Positions 48,601-60,600 of a DNA stretch of 64,000 bases are shown here, piece by piece. How positions within the stretch are numbered: the first letter of the stretch is position 1; the number at the start of each line of letters is the position of its first letter. Below the pieces are notes generated by a model. It worked only from the letters and a program-made list of their open reading frames with translations, did not search any database and was not told where the DNA came from. This DNA comes from Edolisoma coerulescens (Eukaryota > Chordata > Aves > Passeriformes > Campephagidae): assembly GCA_013397115.1 (NCBI GenBank), contig VWZW01000883.1:740-64739 (forward strand), in the 5' to 3' direction. The translations under genes and the position numbers were made by a program.

Positions 48601-51600
48601 CAAATGAAGGATTCAGTGTAACAAAATTAGATGAAAAATCTGACTAGGTGCTAGTCGTCTGTGCAGTCATTACCATGGACTGCTGCATCATCCTTCCCTT
48701 AAAATGTGGTTGGCCAAAAGCAGTGAAGAAGTATCCTGCCATATCTGTCTGGAATAAGGCTCAGAAGTAGATAAGCCATTTGTTTTTCTCCAGGGGGGAG
48801 GCAGTAATGAAAAAGAAAGAGCAAACCCCACAGTAGCACGCTGATACAACAGACCTATCTCCTGGATTAGACTTTGAAGGGGGTGAATGGGATACTGTAC
48901 TTAGCTATTACGCAGTATAATCTGAATAACTGTATCTCCATTGAGATCTCAGCCACAAGCATGAAATCTGAAAGAGAAAACTGTCATTTCTCACAAAACT
49001 CTATTTGGGATGGGTATTCTGCACAGAAGAAAACCTGCAGCGCCCAATTGTAAAAATTAATGTAGGACTGACATCAGCTGCCTAAAGGAAATCCCAGGCT
49101 GGAGCACAGCTTGAAGAATTCCCGTGTCTCCTTCTGACACCATGCAGGGAAGGGCTCACTGGCAACAGGCTGTTTCACCACAAGTTTGAAAGTGCAAGAG
49201 CCTCTCCTCCAGTGGTTTCACTCTGCTACAGAATCCCATGCAGGCCCCACACCCCCTGCATTCAACCCCAGACTGCAAAGCTCGTTCAGCACCACCTGAT
49301 CCCTGCTTCTGGGACACAATGAAGGCCCCAACTGTCAGAGCTATTCTACCATCTAAGCTGGAAGGAAGGAGCTGCTCCCTGAAATTCCTTGGAAACGAAC
49401 ATGGTGTTGGAGAGATGTCGTGCTGAATGCATGCCTGAGCATCTGCTGCACAACAGCATCTCCCCACCTCATCTTTGGAAACAGAACTGAGAGAAATGCT
49501 CTTTGTACATCAGCAAAGCAGCTCCACCCCAGCACACCTCAGCAGCAGGGGGAGATTTTTCTTCTTGCTGCAAGTCTCCTCCTTGCGAGCTCTGTACATT
49601 TAAGAATTCCTGAAGAGAGTCTTCAGGGTAACAGAAAGCCAACCTGAAAGCCAGCTGAAGGCAAAGGAAACCAGCACTGCCATGAATTTCGTTTCATTTC
49701 TCGCCTTAGTCCATTATCAAAATGTCTCAATTGCAACTGGCACTTCCAAAGGAATTTATAGAAACAAGAGAAAGGCAGGTTGCAAAATTTACAGAGCACC
49801 TGCACAATTTACTGTGATTCAAACCAGCAGCAGCAGAGTCAGTGATGCTGGATCATTTCCAACACCAGATAGATCCTTTTGTCAGATTTTAATCTCTACG
49901 ATGTATTTCCATTCGTGGAAACCCACTGAACCAGGTAAAGCCCACTATTCTTCTGCAGCCCTGCTGTTTAAAGATATGCTTAGTTAGGCTCAGTTAGGAA
50001 AACATTTAACTACGAGTAAGCTGAGACAGACAGATGTTCAATGAGCCCCACTGTACAGCAATCCTGCAGCAACACAGGAAAAGAGAATGGAATTTGGATT
50101 CCCTGAACCATAACTCTATACTTTTACACTGACCACAGTGCTTGTGTTTGAGAGGCTGCAGGAGAACCTGCATCTAAGAAAAAGGGTCAAGGAAAAGATG
50201 TTCTGCCTGTGGCAGATGCTTTTCAGAATCTCAAAATGTCTTTCTGCATTCAAAAATTCCTTTTCACTTTGACATATGGAAGGTTTATTATCCACTTCAA
50301 TTCTCTTTGCTTTAGTAAAGAAGAGACACCCTGAGTGGCTGAAAAGCAGTGCCTGGAAACAGCTGATTATTTTCTGCACTTGCAGCTGATGTCTCGCAGC
50401 TCCCCCAGACACAAGTGCTTCCTTCTGCACAGATAAGGGCTGCAGCAGGGACACACACCGGGAAAGAACAGCCAGATCCACTGCCAGCCAGCACACGGTT
50501 TGCATTTCAATGGCTCTGGTCAACAGGAACACCGTGGTGAAGGACACCCATATCAGAAACATTCTAGATGGAAAATATCTGCTTACCTCATTTTTATTAT
50601 CATTTTTATTACCTGATCTAACTTAAAGAATGCCTGAACAATGAGACCTCTGCTACCAAGGACTGTCGAGGCTAAATGGAATTACTTGTATATGGCACAG
50701 CCACAATGAGGACTGGGTAACTGGGGGAGTGACACTGCCCAGCCATCACCCAGGGCCCTGCTCTGGGTAACACAATTCCTATGAGCAGCAGCTGTTTTTC
50801 CAGCACAGGATTTATTAATCAGTTTGTACCTCATAAACATAACAGCTCCGAGTGATTCTGTGCCTTCCATACCCACCCCTTTTGATATCCAGCATTTGAT
50901 GCTGAAGGTTTGATGTCTCCTCGGTGACTATGTGAAATCCAGCCCTTAGCTCTCCCCACCAGAGGTATATCATTCATTCTGATTGAGATCTAACCCATGT
51001 CCACAACAATTTCAGAGCTTTGCTCACATTCCTCAGCACATCACAGCAAGAGAACAGCAAGCAGGAAGACATACACAGCCTTCACCACCATCCCTGTGGC
51101 AACAGAATCAGACATTCAGGAGAAAGAACCAAGTAACTTCCTTGCATCACTTGGCAGGGAAACAGCCTCTCCCAGCTACATGGTGTTAGGATTCACTTCC
51201 AACCTTGTTTGTCCTGGAACTAACACAGACCTATAGCACAATTACCAACAAAAGGCCAGCAGCTTATCAGTGCCAAGGTTCAAACTAGTGGGTTTACCAA
51301 GGCTTTACTGTAAAACCCATCTCATTCAACGTGTTTAGTCCACAGAGTGCACAGCTTTCAGCCAATAAACCCCTGGCTCAATGCGTTTTCTGAAACCTGC
51401 CGTGAGACTAGTGAAACTTGTCTGCAAGACTAGATTCTGATTCCACTGAATGACTCAGCCACATCTTGTCTCCTGTCACACTCTGTGTCCAGCACAAGAT
51501 GAAAAATAATCTACTTCCTGAGATGGAGGATGGGTGCTAAATCACAACTCTGAACCATATGCCCAGGTAATCAAAGAACCTTGCAGTATTCTTTGAACAC

Positions 51601-54600
51601 ACATTCTATGTGTTAATATTATTTTAGATCAACTCTGAGTCACAGTATCAAAAAAATTTCTCATTTGCATCTTTAAAATCAGCATCAGGTTTCTCTGATG
51701 TGCGTGGAGGTCCCTGATGCTCAAACCTGTCATTACTTTCATCAATATTTCAAACCTACAAGTCATTAAGAGCAATTACTTTTTAGTGCATTACTCCACA
51801 AGCAGAAAATAGATACCTTTTCTATATTAAAACTGAACCATTGTGGACCTGTTGGAGTGGGTCCAGGAGGCCATGGAGATGCTCTGTGGGCTGGAGCACC
51901 TCTCCTATGAACACCAACTGAGAGAGCTGGGGTTGTTCAGTCTGGAGAAGGGAAGGGTCTGGGGAGACATGAGGGCCCCTAAAGGGGCTCTAAGTGAGCT
52001 GGAGAGGAACTTTGGACAATGGGGGGGAAGGCTTCACACTGACAGAGCACAGGGATAGATGGGATATTAGGAAGACATTGTTCCCTGGGAGGGTGGGGAG
52101 GCCCTGGCACAGGGTGCCCAGAGAAGCTGTGGCTGCCCCATCCCTGAAGTGTCCAAGGCCAGGTTGGACAGGGCTTGGAGCAACCTGGGATAGTGAAAAG
52201 TGTCCACGCCCATGGCAGGGAACTGGAACCCGATGGGCCTTAATGTCCCTTAAAACCTGTGATTCTATGATTATATAATTACATTCAAAGCTCTACAATG
52301 TGCTTTGTTATATCCAATACTTTTATCTACATTTCAGCACCTAACACAACTTTATTCTCTGAAAGTCTTGCCTTTTTTCTGCTTATCCAGCTCCATAAAC
52401 AAAATTGCTAATACCTTAGATAAAGCCCCACATTAAATGATCAGCATTTTGAAAATACAAGTGGGACAGTGTCCAACTCCAAGGCATCAGCAAGGCTCAC
52501 CGAAGCATGGCACAGCCTTTTAGTGCAACAACTAATCCATGCCCTGCTCCATTATCTCACTAATCCTTCATCTGCCAAGAAGGTTCCTTCCCTACCTGGA
52601 ATGAGGCTTCAGGTTTTGCCTTATGCTGCATCTTTCTGCCTCTGTAGCTGCAGGATGCCTGGCACGGAGCTGGCAGGGAGCTGGAGGAAGGGCAGGGCAG
52701 TTTAAAAGCACTGTTTGGCCATTGGTGTGGTTTAAGCAGCTGCCTGAGAGTACCCATGGGGATGGGACCGCACAGCTGCACGGCCCATCAGAGACACAAA
52801 GGAGCTGCACCAGCTCCCAAACCTCTACATACAAGGCTGCTTTGTTCTTTTTTTTTTTTTTAAACTTTCTGCTGCTTTCCTGCCCCAGCTATGGTTCCAC
52901 CAGCACTACTGGCCACCACTACCATTTGCCACTTCACCTGCGCACAGACCTGCGCGCATCCATCGTGTTCAGCTGAGGCCCTGTCAGGCTCATCCATTAC
53001 CAAAGGACTCCAGACCTGCTGCTTCATCGCTAGCAGAGAAAATCCCAACAGCACCTTAAGCACTGACAGAAGCAAGGAGTTTGTCAGGCAGGAGGGGCTG
53101 AAAGACAAAGATGAAATGTGTCTGTGCTGCCAGCTTCAGCAGGAAAGCCAAGCTGCTGCCACTGAAGGGAGCCCTGCAAGAGAAAGAGCTCCCACAGAGA
53201 GAGAGCAGCCACTTCCTTTGGCAAACAGAGCCAGGTCGTATTACCAGCAACACCCGGCTCCCTCTGCACCAGCAGCAGCAGAGAAGCAGCAAGCCATCTT
53301 TTTTTCTGCTGAGCTCTCTGTCCTAGTGCTGTCTCCTTGCTCCTCTGGCCATGGACAGAGCGAGACCCTCGGTTCTGAGATAACAGGATTCCTGTTATCC
53401 TGTTCCAGTGTTGCCTGACCTGCTCTGGAAATTCAATCTGAGCGTGGACAATCTGTGTGCTCATTCTTGCCCGTGCACCGTGGTCTCCAAGGTAACAGAC
53501 AAGTAATACACAGTATCTTACTTACACCTGGCATCTTAATTTGGGATTACAGCTCTGCCTTGAAGCAAAAGCACAACACTGTATCCACACGGAGCACTGC
53601 CTCGGCAGGGCTCACACGCTGTTCTAATCAAACCAGCCAGATTCTTCTAGAAGCCCACAGCTTTACAACATCAGCAACCAGCACAACCAGCACTCCAGTC
53701 AACAGAGGTGGCTGGGTTTTGGTGAGCTCATGTTGACACAGGCAGAAGGAAGCAATAAAGAAAAAAATGTATTACACCGTGCATGAAAGCACAAACCCAA
53801 CAAGATAAAACCCAGTGAAGTACATTTTCCAACCTCAGCACAAAGTATGCCAAATTCTTCTGAGAACTGGGATTAAAAAGAATGAAAATAGTTGTAGACA
53901 TCGAAGACAGAATATTTGTAACTAACATTTACCTGCATCTTCCAGTAATTATGAAACTTGGACTTCTACTAAGAGATAAACTGCCTTTTCATCTCGTTTC
54001 AGCACTCCTTTCAAAGTCCATGAACATACTTGCCATATATAACCAATAATGTCTAGAAACTTATTTCAAATTTCTCCTCCCAAATGGGCTTGTAATGATG
54101 ACAGAAACAAGCTGTTTCCTGAGTGCCCAGAAACACTTGTATTGATTTCCCTGAATTTTTTTTAAGAAGAAAATGAGGAAGCTGCAGAATATTGATGTCC
54201 TTCTTTGGAATGTTTCAAAATTTTATTGCTATTTATAAAATGTGTATTTGAAACGTTGCTTAAATAATTCTTTCTTGATCCAATGACAGCAAAAAGGCCG
54301 CAAGAAGAAATGCCTTCAGACATGGAGAGAAAATAAACAGAAAATAATACAGGTTATTAACTGGGAACAAATTAAACAGTAACTCAAACTAAATGAAGAA
54401 AAAACCCTTCAAATTCTTCTTTGAACTCTACTAGGCTGGATGGTGTTCTCGAGGATATAGAAAAGAAGAGGATTTCTAAGTGTTGCTCAAATGCACTAAT
54501 AATTACAGCTCAAAAATAATTATGATTCAGATGAATCACAACAATCCAGAAACAACTCAGCTCTAGCCAGTCTGCAGTTTTTTTTGCAGAGCAGAAGTAC

Positions 54601-57600
54601 TGACAGAACCAGCAGAAGCAATACCTGGTCCACTCTTGTGGGGTTTTTTTTGTAAATACTTAAAGCAGTAGAGACTCCCTTGGACCAAAATCCCTCTATG
54701 GAAACAACATTTAAGCACCACAAATCAGCCTGTCTGGATGACTCTGGTTGGTGAGCTGAAACCAAGAACCCACACAAATGCTCTGCAGAGCTGATAAGGA
54801 TCTGGCTAAGAAACTGGTTCCACACCAACATCATTTTATAAACTGCAGGTCCCATTTTCCTCCTTATCTACAGATCTGTCTACGTTGGAAAAAACAGGCG
54901 CCTGCCAAGGAAGGTGGGAACCTCCCTTGGAATGGGAAATGTGACCCCCTTCCCTGTGAATTATGATCACTTTGAAATTACGGGGTTTTTCAGGCGAAGA
55001 TGTGGGAAAAGGAACACCAGTTCTTTACCAGTACAGATGTGTCACACGGCAACCAAACACAGCCACAAACCCACGGCCTCTCCCGGCCGCGGGCGCTCTC
55101 CCCTCGCTGCAGTTCCGCTCACGGCCGCCAGGGGCGCTGGCAGCTCCCGGCCGGGCGGGGCGGTGTCGCTGTCGCACCGAGGATGGGTAGAGAAACATCA
55201 CAGAATCCATGCTCAGGGATAAATGGAAGCGATTTAATCGTTTCTCCAAAGGCTTTTATATGTTAGTTCGCAAAAGTGTGTTAAATGGCATAAGGTAATT
55301 GGTCCTTTGGCCATCCGCCCCTTGAGGGGATTGGTCAAATTCTAAGACACCCATTCCTAAATATTTTTCTAGTTAGAACCATAGTACTGCAAAAACAACC
55401 TGCAGGTGCAAGAAGTTTACAAAACTGTAACGTTGTTTTAAATAATTTGCATGGGAAAGACAGAGCTCTCACAAAATGCTGCGGAGGGCTGAAGAAATTC
55501 CCTGCTGAAGCCTCTTCAGCATCCATAGGGCGGGGGAGATGATCCCCGCGCCTGCAGGGGGAGCTGTGGCGCCAGCTCAGCCCTCACGCGGTGATGGCGG
55601 GCACGGCGCCGGGAGAGATGGAAAAGGGGCTTCCTTCACAAACTCAGGAAGGAATGCCGATCCCGGTGCCCCTCCGGATGGCAAAATGGACTGCAGCAGG
55701 AACCTCGGAGCAACGGATGGAACAGCAGAGGCTGGCACACCCGCGGTGGCAAACAAAGTGTAACAAAAACTCCGGAGCCGTGCCAGGAGCCGCAGGGTGT
55801 CCGGGCGGGCACGGGGTGTCAGGTTAGAGTGCAGCAGCGCCAGAAAAGAGCGGGGCTGGGCAGCAGCAGCCAGGCTCCCACACACAGCCCAGAGACGCTC
55901 CCTCCGGAGGCGCGAGGGGGTCGGGGTCCCCTTCCCAGTGAGGTCGGGTGTTGCAAAGGTCCCAGTTCAGCAGCTGCTCTTGCGAGCAGACCCTGATCCA
56001 TGATAAGGAGATGCAGTGAAGAACAAACTCCCCAGTATCAGCGAATCCTCTGGGTAGCAACAGTCAGCACCAAAACCACNCAGGGTGTCCGGGCGGGCAC
56101 GGGGTGTCAGGTTAGAGTGCAGCAGCGCCAGAAAAGAGCGGGGCTGGGCAGCAGCAGCCAGGCTCCCACACACAGCCCAGAGACGCTCCCTCCGGAGGCG
56201 CGAGGGGGTCGGGGTCCCCTTCCCAGTGAGGTCGGGTGTTGCAAAGGTCCCAGTTCAGCAGCTGCTCTTGCGAGCAGACCCTGATCCATGATAAGGAGAT
56301 GCAGTGAAGAACAAACTCCCCAGTATCAGCGAATCCTCTGGGTAGCAACAGTCAGCACCAAAACCACACCTGTCCCACTCTGGTCCCAAGAGCGAGAGAG
56401 AGCTCGGAGCCGAGCCCAGCCCCTCACCCCCCAGCCAAAATCTCGAGGTATCTCTGCACTTCCCAAGAGAAGGCTCCCCGGCTCAGAGACAGTAGCAAAC
56501 TGCACCCTTCTTCTTCCTCCTCCTTCTCCCAGCCACATCTTTAGTCTCTCTTCAGTATCACCGTTATGATCTCCTAGGCAACAAACGGGAGAAAACTCCC
56601 CGAGAGAAAGAAAAAAAAAAGGAAAAATCCTAACCTCCAACACTGTCTTATAGAAGTAACTTTACAGTTGTAAGAGTCTCCTCTAGCACTAGCTTCACTA
56701 CCACGTGGGGGATTTATTTTCTTAAAACCCAGACCCTCCAAGGAGTATCCAACAACCATAAAGCACGAATTTAAAAGCTCAGGAAGTGGCAAAAAGCTAT
56801 CGTGAAAGGGAATCATCATTCAGTGACATCTTTCATTTTTGGTCAATGACATTCTGGGCCTCATCAAAGATCCAGCACTATCAAACACTACATCAGTGAC
56901 CTGCAAATGAAAGATACAATCCAGCTAACAGAATTTGCAGATCATACACGGAAAAGAAAGAACAGTGCAGAAGAAGAACCAGAAACTGTACATGTACATT
57001 TGAATTCCTGGAAATAGCCTCCTCAGCTGAAACACACCACTGTGCTGGCTCCAGACCACATGTCCACAGGACTTTTCTCCAGCATGGAGCAGTAGTCCTC
57101 CAGCTGGGGTGGAATCCCGTGAAGAGATGGGATCAGTCCCAAGAAAGTCCCATTTGGACTCCTCCAAAGGTTTGGAAACTGTTCTGCTCTCTGGGAAGGA
57201 CAGAGGATGGGGTAATGGGAGGCACATGCTGGGAAAGCAGCCTGCCATCGGCTGGACAAGACCTGGCTCTTCCTCCACAGCCCTCTCCCTCTCGCCTCAC
57301 TGTCTGGTGGCAAGCTGACCAGAATAGTCCTGCAAAAATATTTCAATTTAATTATTTTTGAAAAGGCTCATTGCATCCATACCACTGGTAGCTCAGCCCC
57401 ACAAGCAGCTGCATTGGCACTGCTCAGGAGCACAGAGAGTGGTGTGGCACTGGGAATAAACACCGGTACAGAGAGAAGGGCAGGAAGTAACAGACCACCC
57501 TACTGCCAAAAATGGAACTCTGTTGTCAGAGCCAGGCTAATGTGAGCCCTGGGATGCATGGGAATAGGGAAAAGGAAGCTGACCAGGGAAGGTCGACCCT

Positions 57601-60600
57601 GGATTATCACTGAGGCCAATACTGTAATACTGCATCTAGCCCTAGGAGATGCAGCTGGGGAAAAAACCTGAAGAGGATGTGGAGCAGAGCCCCTGAACTG
57701 TTTGGGCAGAGTGGAAAGGCCTTGCAGCGAGAGATGTAAGAGCTCAGCATCCTCAGCACGAGGGAGCTGCTCCAAAGACAAAGCAAGAGGATCAGGGCAG
57801 AATCTGGCAGCTCCTGCCCCACAGAGGAGGGAGGGACAGAGGTGGGGCAGCTCCTCCAGACAGCCTGAAAGCAGGATCCCTCCTTCTATTGGGAAGGAAA
57901 GGGTTCAGATGAGGATTATATCTGTGAAAAGAGCCAACTCCCCTAACAGTGACCACCCAAACTTCCTTCTTCCTCTGGCAGCAGCTCCAACTACACGACG
58001 CCAGGGGAAGATGGGCTTCAAAAGCTCAAGTGCTGCCAGGGACTCTGTTCTGCAGGACTCCACACAGGCAGAATTAAGAGATTCCAGGAAAAACAGAGAT
58101 TGGAGGGGCTCTAGGAGGCACATGGACCGAGCTCCTGCTCAGGCAGGGGCAGTTTCAAAGTCAGAGCATGCTGCTCCCGAAGGCCCCCAAGGATGGAGAT
58201 GCCAGGGTCTCCCCGGACAGAACTGCTTTCCCTTGTGCTGGGCCACAACTGACTGCTGCAAATTATGACCATTTGTCATAATGTCATGTCCTGTCTCTGT
58301 CTCCCTCAGAGTTTGGCTCCCTGCTCTCTAAGACCTTCTTTTAGGTGGCAGAGACTGCAATTAGATCCCTCCTGAGCCTTCTCCTCCTCAGGCTAAGAGG
58401 CCCCAGCTCTCCCATCCTTCACCTGTGCAGTCAGACCCTGCCTTCCCATCAGTCTCGGACTCCACTCGCTAGCCTGCGAATATCCCTGGTCTCCGTGGGG
58501 GCTCAGGACTGCATTCAGGGAGTGAGATACATTTCACCTGACACCCGTCTGTGCACAGCCAGCCCTGGGCACTGCAGGGCAGCCACCACAACTCCCAGCT
58601 TGCACTCATGCTGTCCAGACATTTAGTCCATTAGATGATGGAATTTATCCTACTCAGGATTTTGTATTTGCCTTTGCACTTGCTGAACCTCAGCAAGCTC
58701 CTCTCAGCCCAGCACTTACCCTCAGTTCCTGCCCCCTGTAAAACAGGGTGCAGCCTCTTCCAGTGTCTAGGCCTGAAGATGGTAAACACAGCCCCACTAT
58801 CAACCCCCAAAACGTTCAGCTCCCTGCCAGTTAGACTTCAACCCATGGATGACTAAGTACTGCACTTCTCCCAGGTTTCTCACCCGCTTTGCAGTTCACC
58901 CACCCACTCTAAACCTCCTCAGTTCAGCTCTGACAAGAAGCTGAGAGCTTAAAAATCCTTATGGCAGGGTCTGCCAGTGTGTAACCACAAATTCTTTCTA
59001 TGAAATGGCTGATAATTCCCCCAAATAGAGAGCTAAACACAGCAAGGCAGGCAGGAAAATGGAAATACAATGAAGCTTTCCAGAAGAACGTCCTTCAGCT
59101 CTGGATTAAAAGGATTATGCTACTTAGAATAGCATTTTTATAACCCCTTGAGTCCAAGTTTTCTGCAGATAAACTGAGAATTGAAATTCCCCACAGTAAA
59201 GCTGCTCAATTCTGGCACAAACTACACAGCAGCCCACTTGTATATGCTGCTCTCCATGTCTGTGCAAAGCAGTTTCAGAACAACTTGAAATTCTGAGAGC
59301 AAGACCACACAGCAGAACAACTGCCTTTCACGGTCACACTGCAATATGACTAATTTTATTATAACGTACGTTGGGGGATTGCTATCACAGTGTAGCTTTG
59401 AAGCACATTTAACAGAACCTTATCTCAGATCATCCACATCCTGTTTAATTGTTTATGAGCATCAGAGCAACATTATAAAAACACTTCTATGCCTTCCAGT
59501 GAGAAATACAGCTAGAAGGGATGAACATGGACAACAGCAGGTAATTCTGACTGTGCCCAACAAGTTCATACCTTGTGGCACTGGCTGTGTCAGAAGGTCA
59601 CACAGGGCTGGCCTACAGCACAAGGAACCTGCACAGCCATCACCTGGCCTGGTTTGGTTTCGGCGTTAGCCCGTTGTCACCTCACGTCATGACACGTGGC
59701 TCTCTGTGCATGAGAGACTCCTGTGCACCCGGCCCATTGCACAACCCGAAGGAACTACAATGAGCAACCTGTAATGCCAGAAACCTTCCAACAAGACCAT
59801 CCCAGCGACAGAATGAAAGTCTTTACAGGACATTTTTTTTTTACACTATTCTCTGCAACCTGAGCGGCATAATAGAAAAACCTTTCAAAATAACTGAAAC
59901 TGGATTTTGCAAACCCAACAGACGAATCCCAGATTGCAACATATCCGTGCTATTAATGTGAACTCTTAGAACAAACAAAACATCCACAAATCCTTCCTGC
60001 AGAACGTCCCTTTGTGTACAGTACACACCTTTGTGCAAGCTGCTGAAGTGAGGGTGACAGAGGCAACACGATTTGCCCAACTTATCCCAGCTGTCAGCTT
60101 GTCCCGCAGTTAAACACAGCAGCAGAGAACCGAAAGAAACTTTGCGAGTCATCAGGTCCTGTCCCTTCATAGTGCACACTCCCATGCATTGTCTGGTCCT
60201 ATCATAATCCTGAGGAGAGCTTCACTTGAAACCTCCCCTGGTTGTTTGCACCATTATTTGCTTAGTTAATATCCTTCAAAAACCAGTCAAAAAGCAGTTA
60301 GGTATTTCCTATGTAAACCCAACAAAACCCCTATTTCTTAATTTCTTTACTAGTATGTAATGCACTGAAACGTGGAATCCTAGGTTTGGGTTGGAAGGAC
60401 CTTAAAGACCATCTAAGTTCCAACCCTCTGCCGTGGGCAGGGACACCTTCTACTAGACCAGGCTGCTCAAAGCCCCATGTTAATACACAAATATTTTAAT
60501 AATCTTTGATTTCAGGGGAAAAAAAAAAAGTTGATCAGAGCAAACTCTTACAGTAAAGTCAGATCTTCTAAATAAAAGTCGTAATGATACTTTCCTCCCA

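Noticed and set aside
51843..52278. Two ORFs in the 52-kb region
   Set aside because: They lie entirely within a CR1 3' fragment, which is non-coding or out of frame here.
52891..53418. 175-codon plus-strand ORF and overlapping minus-strand ORFs
   Set aside because: Both strands are open because of GC-rich composition; no motif or splice context supports a protein.
55577..56348. Sets of identical ORFs repeated 288 bp apart
   Set aside because: They exist because of the exact duplication around the N and overlap one another in several frames. They have no retroviral or host similarity that I can recognise.
57702..58268. 188-codon plus-strand ORF
   Set aside because: It lies in an intron between old CR1 fragments, is rich in Ser/Arg/Ala from base composition, and matches no family I know.
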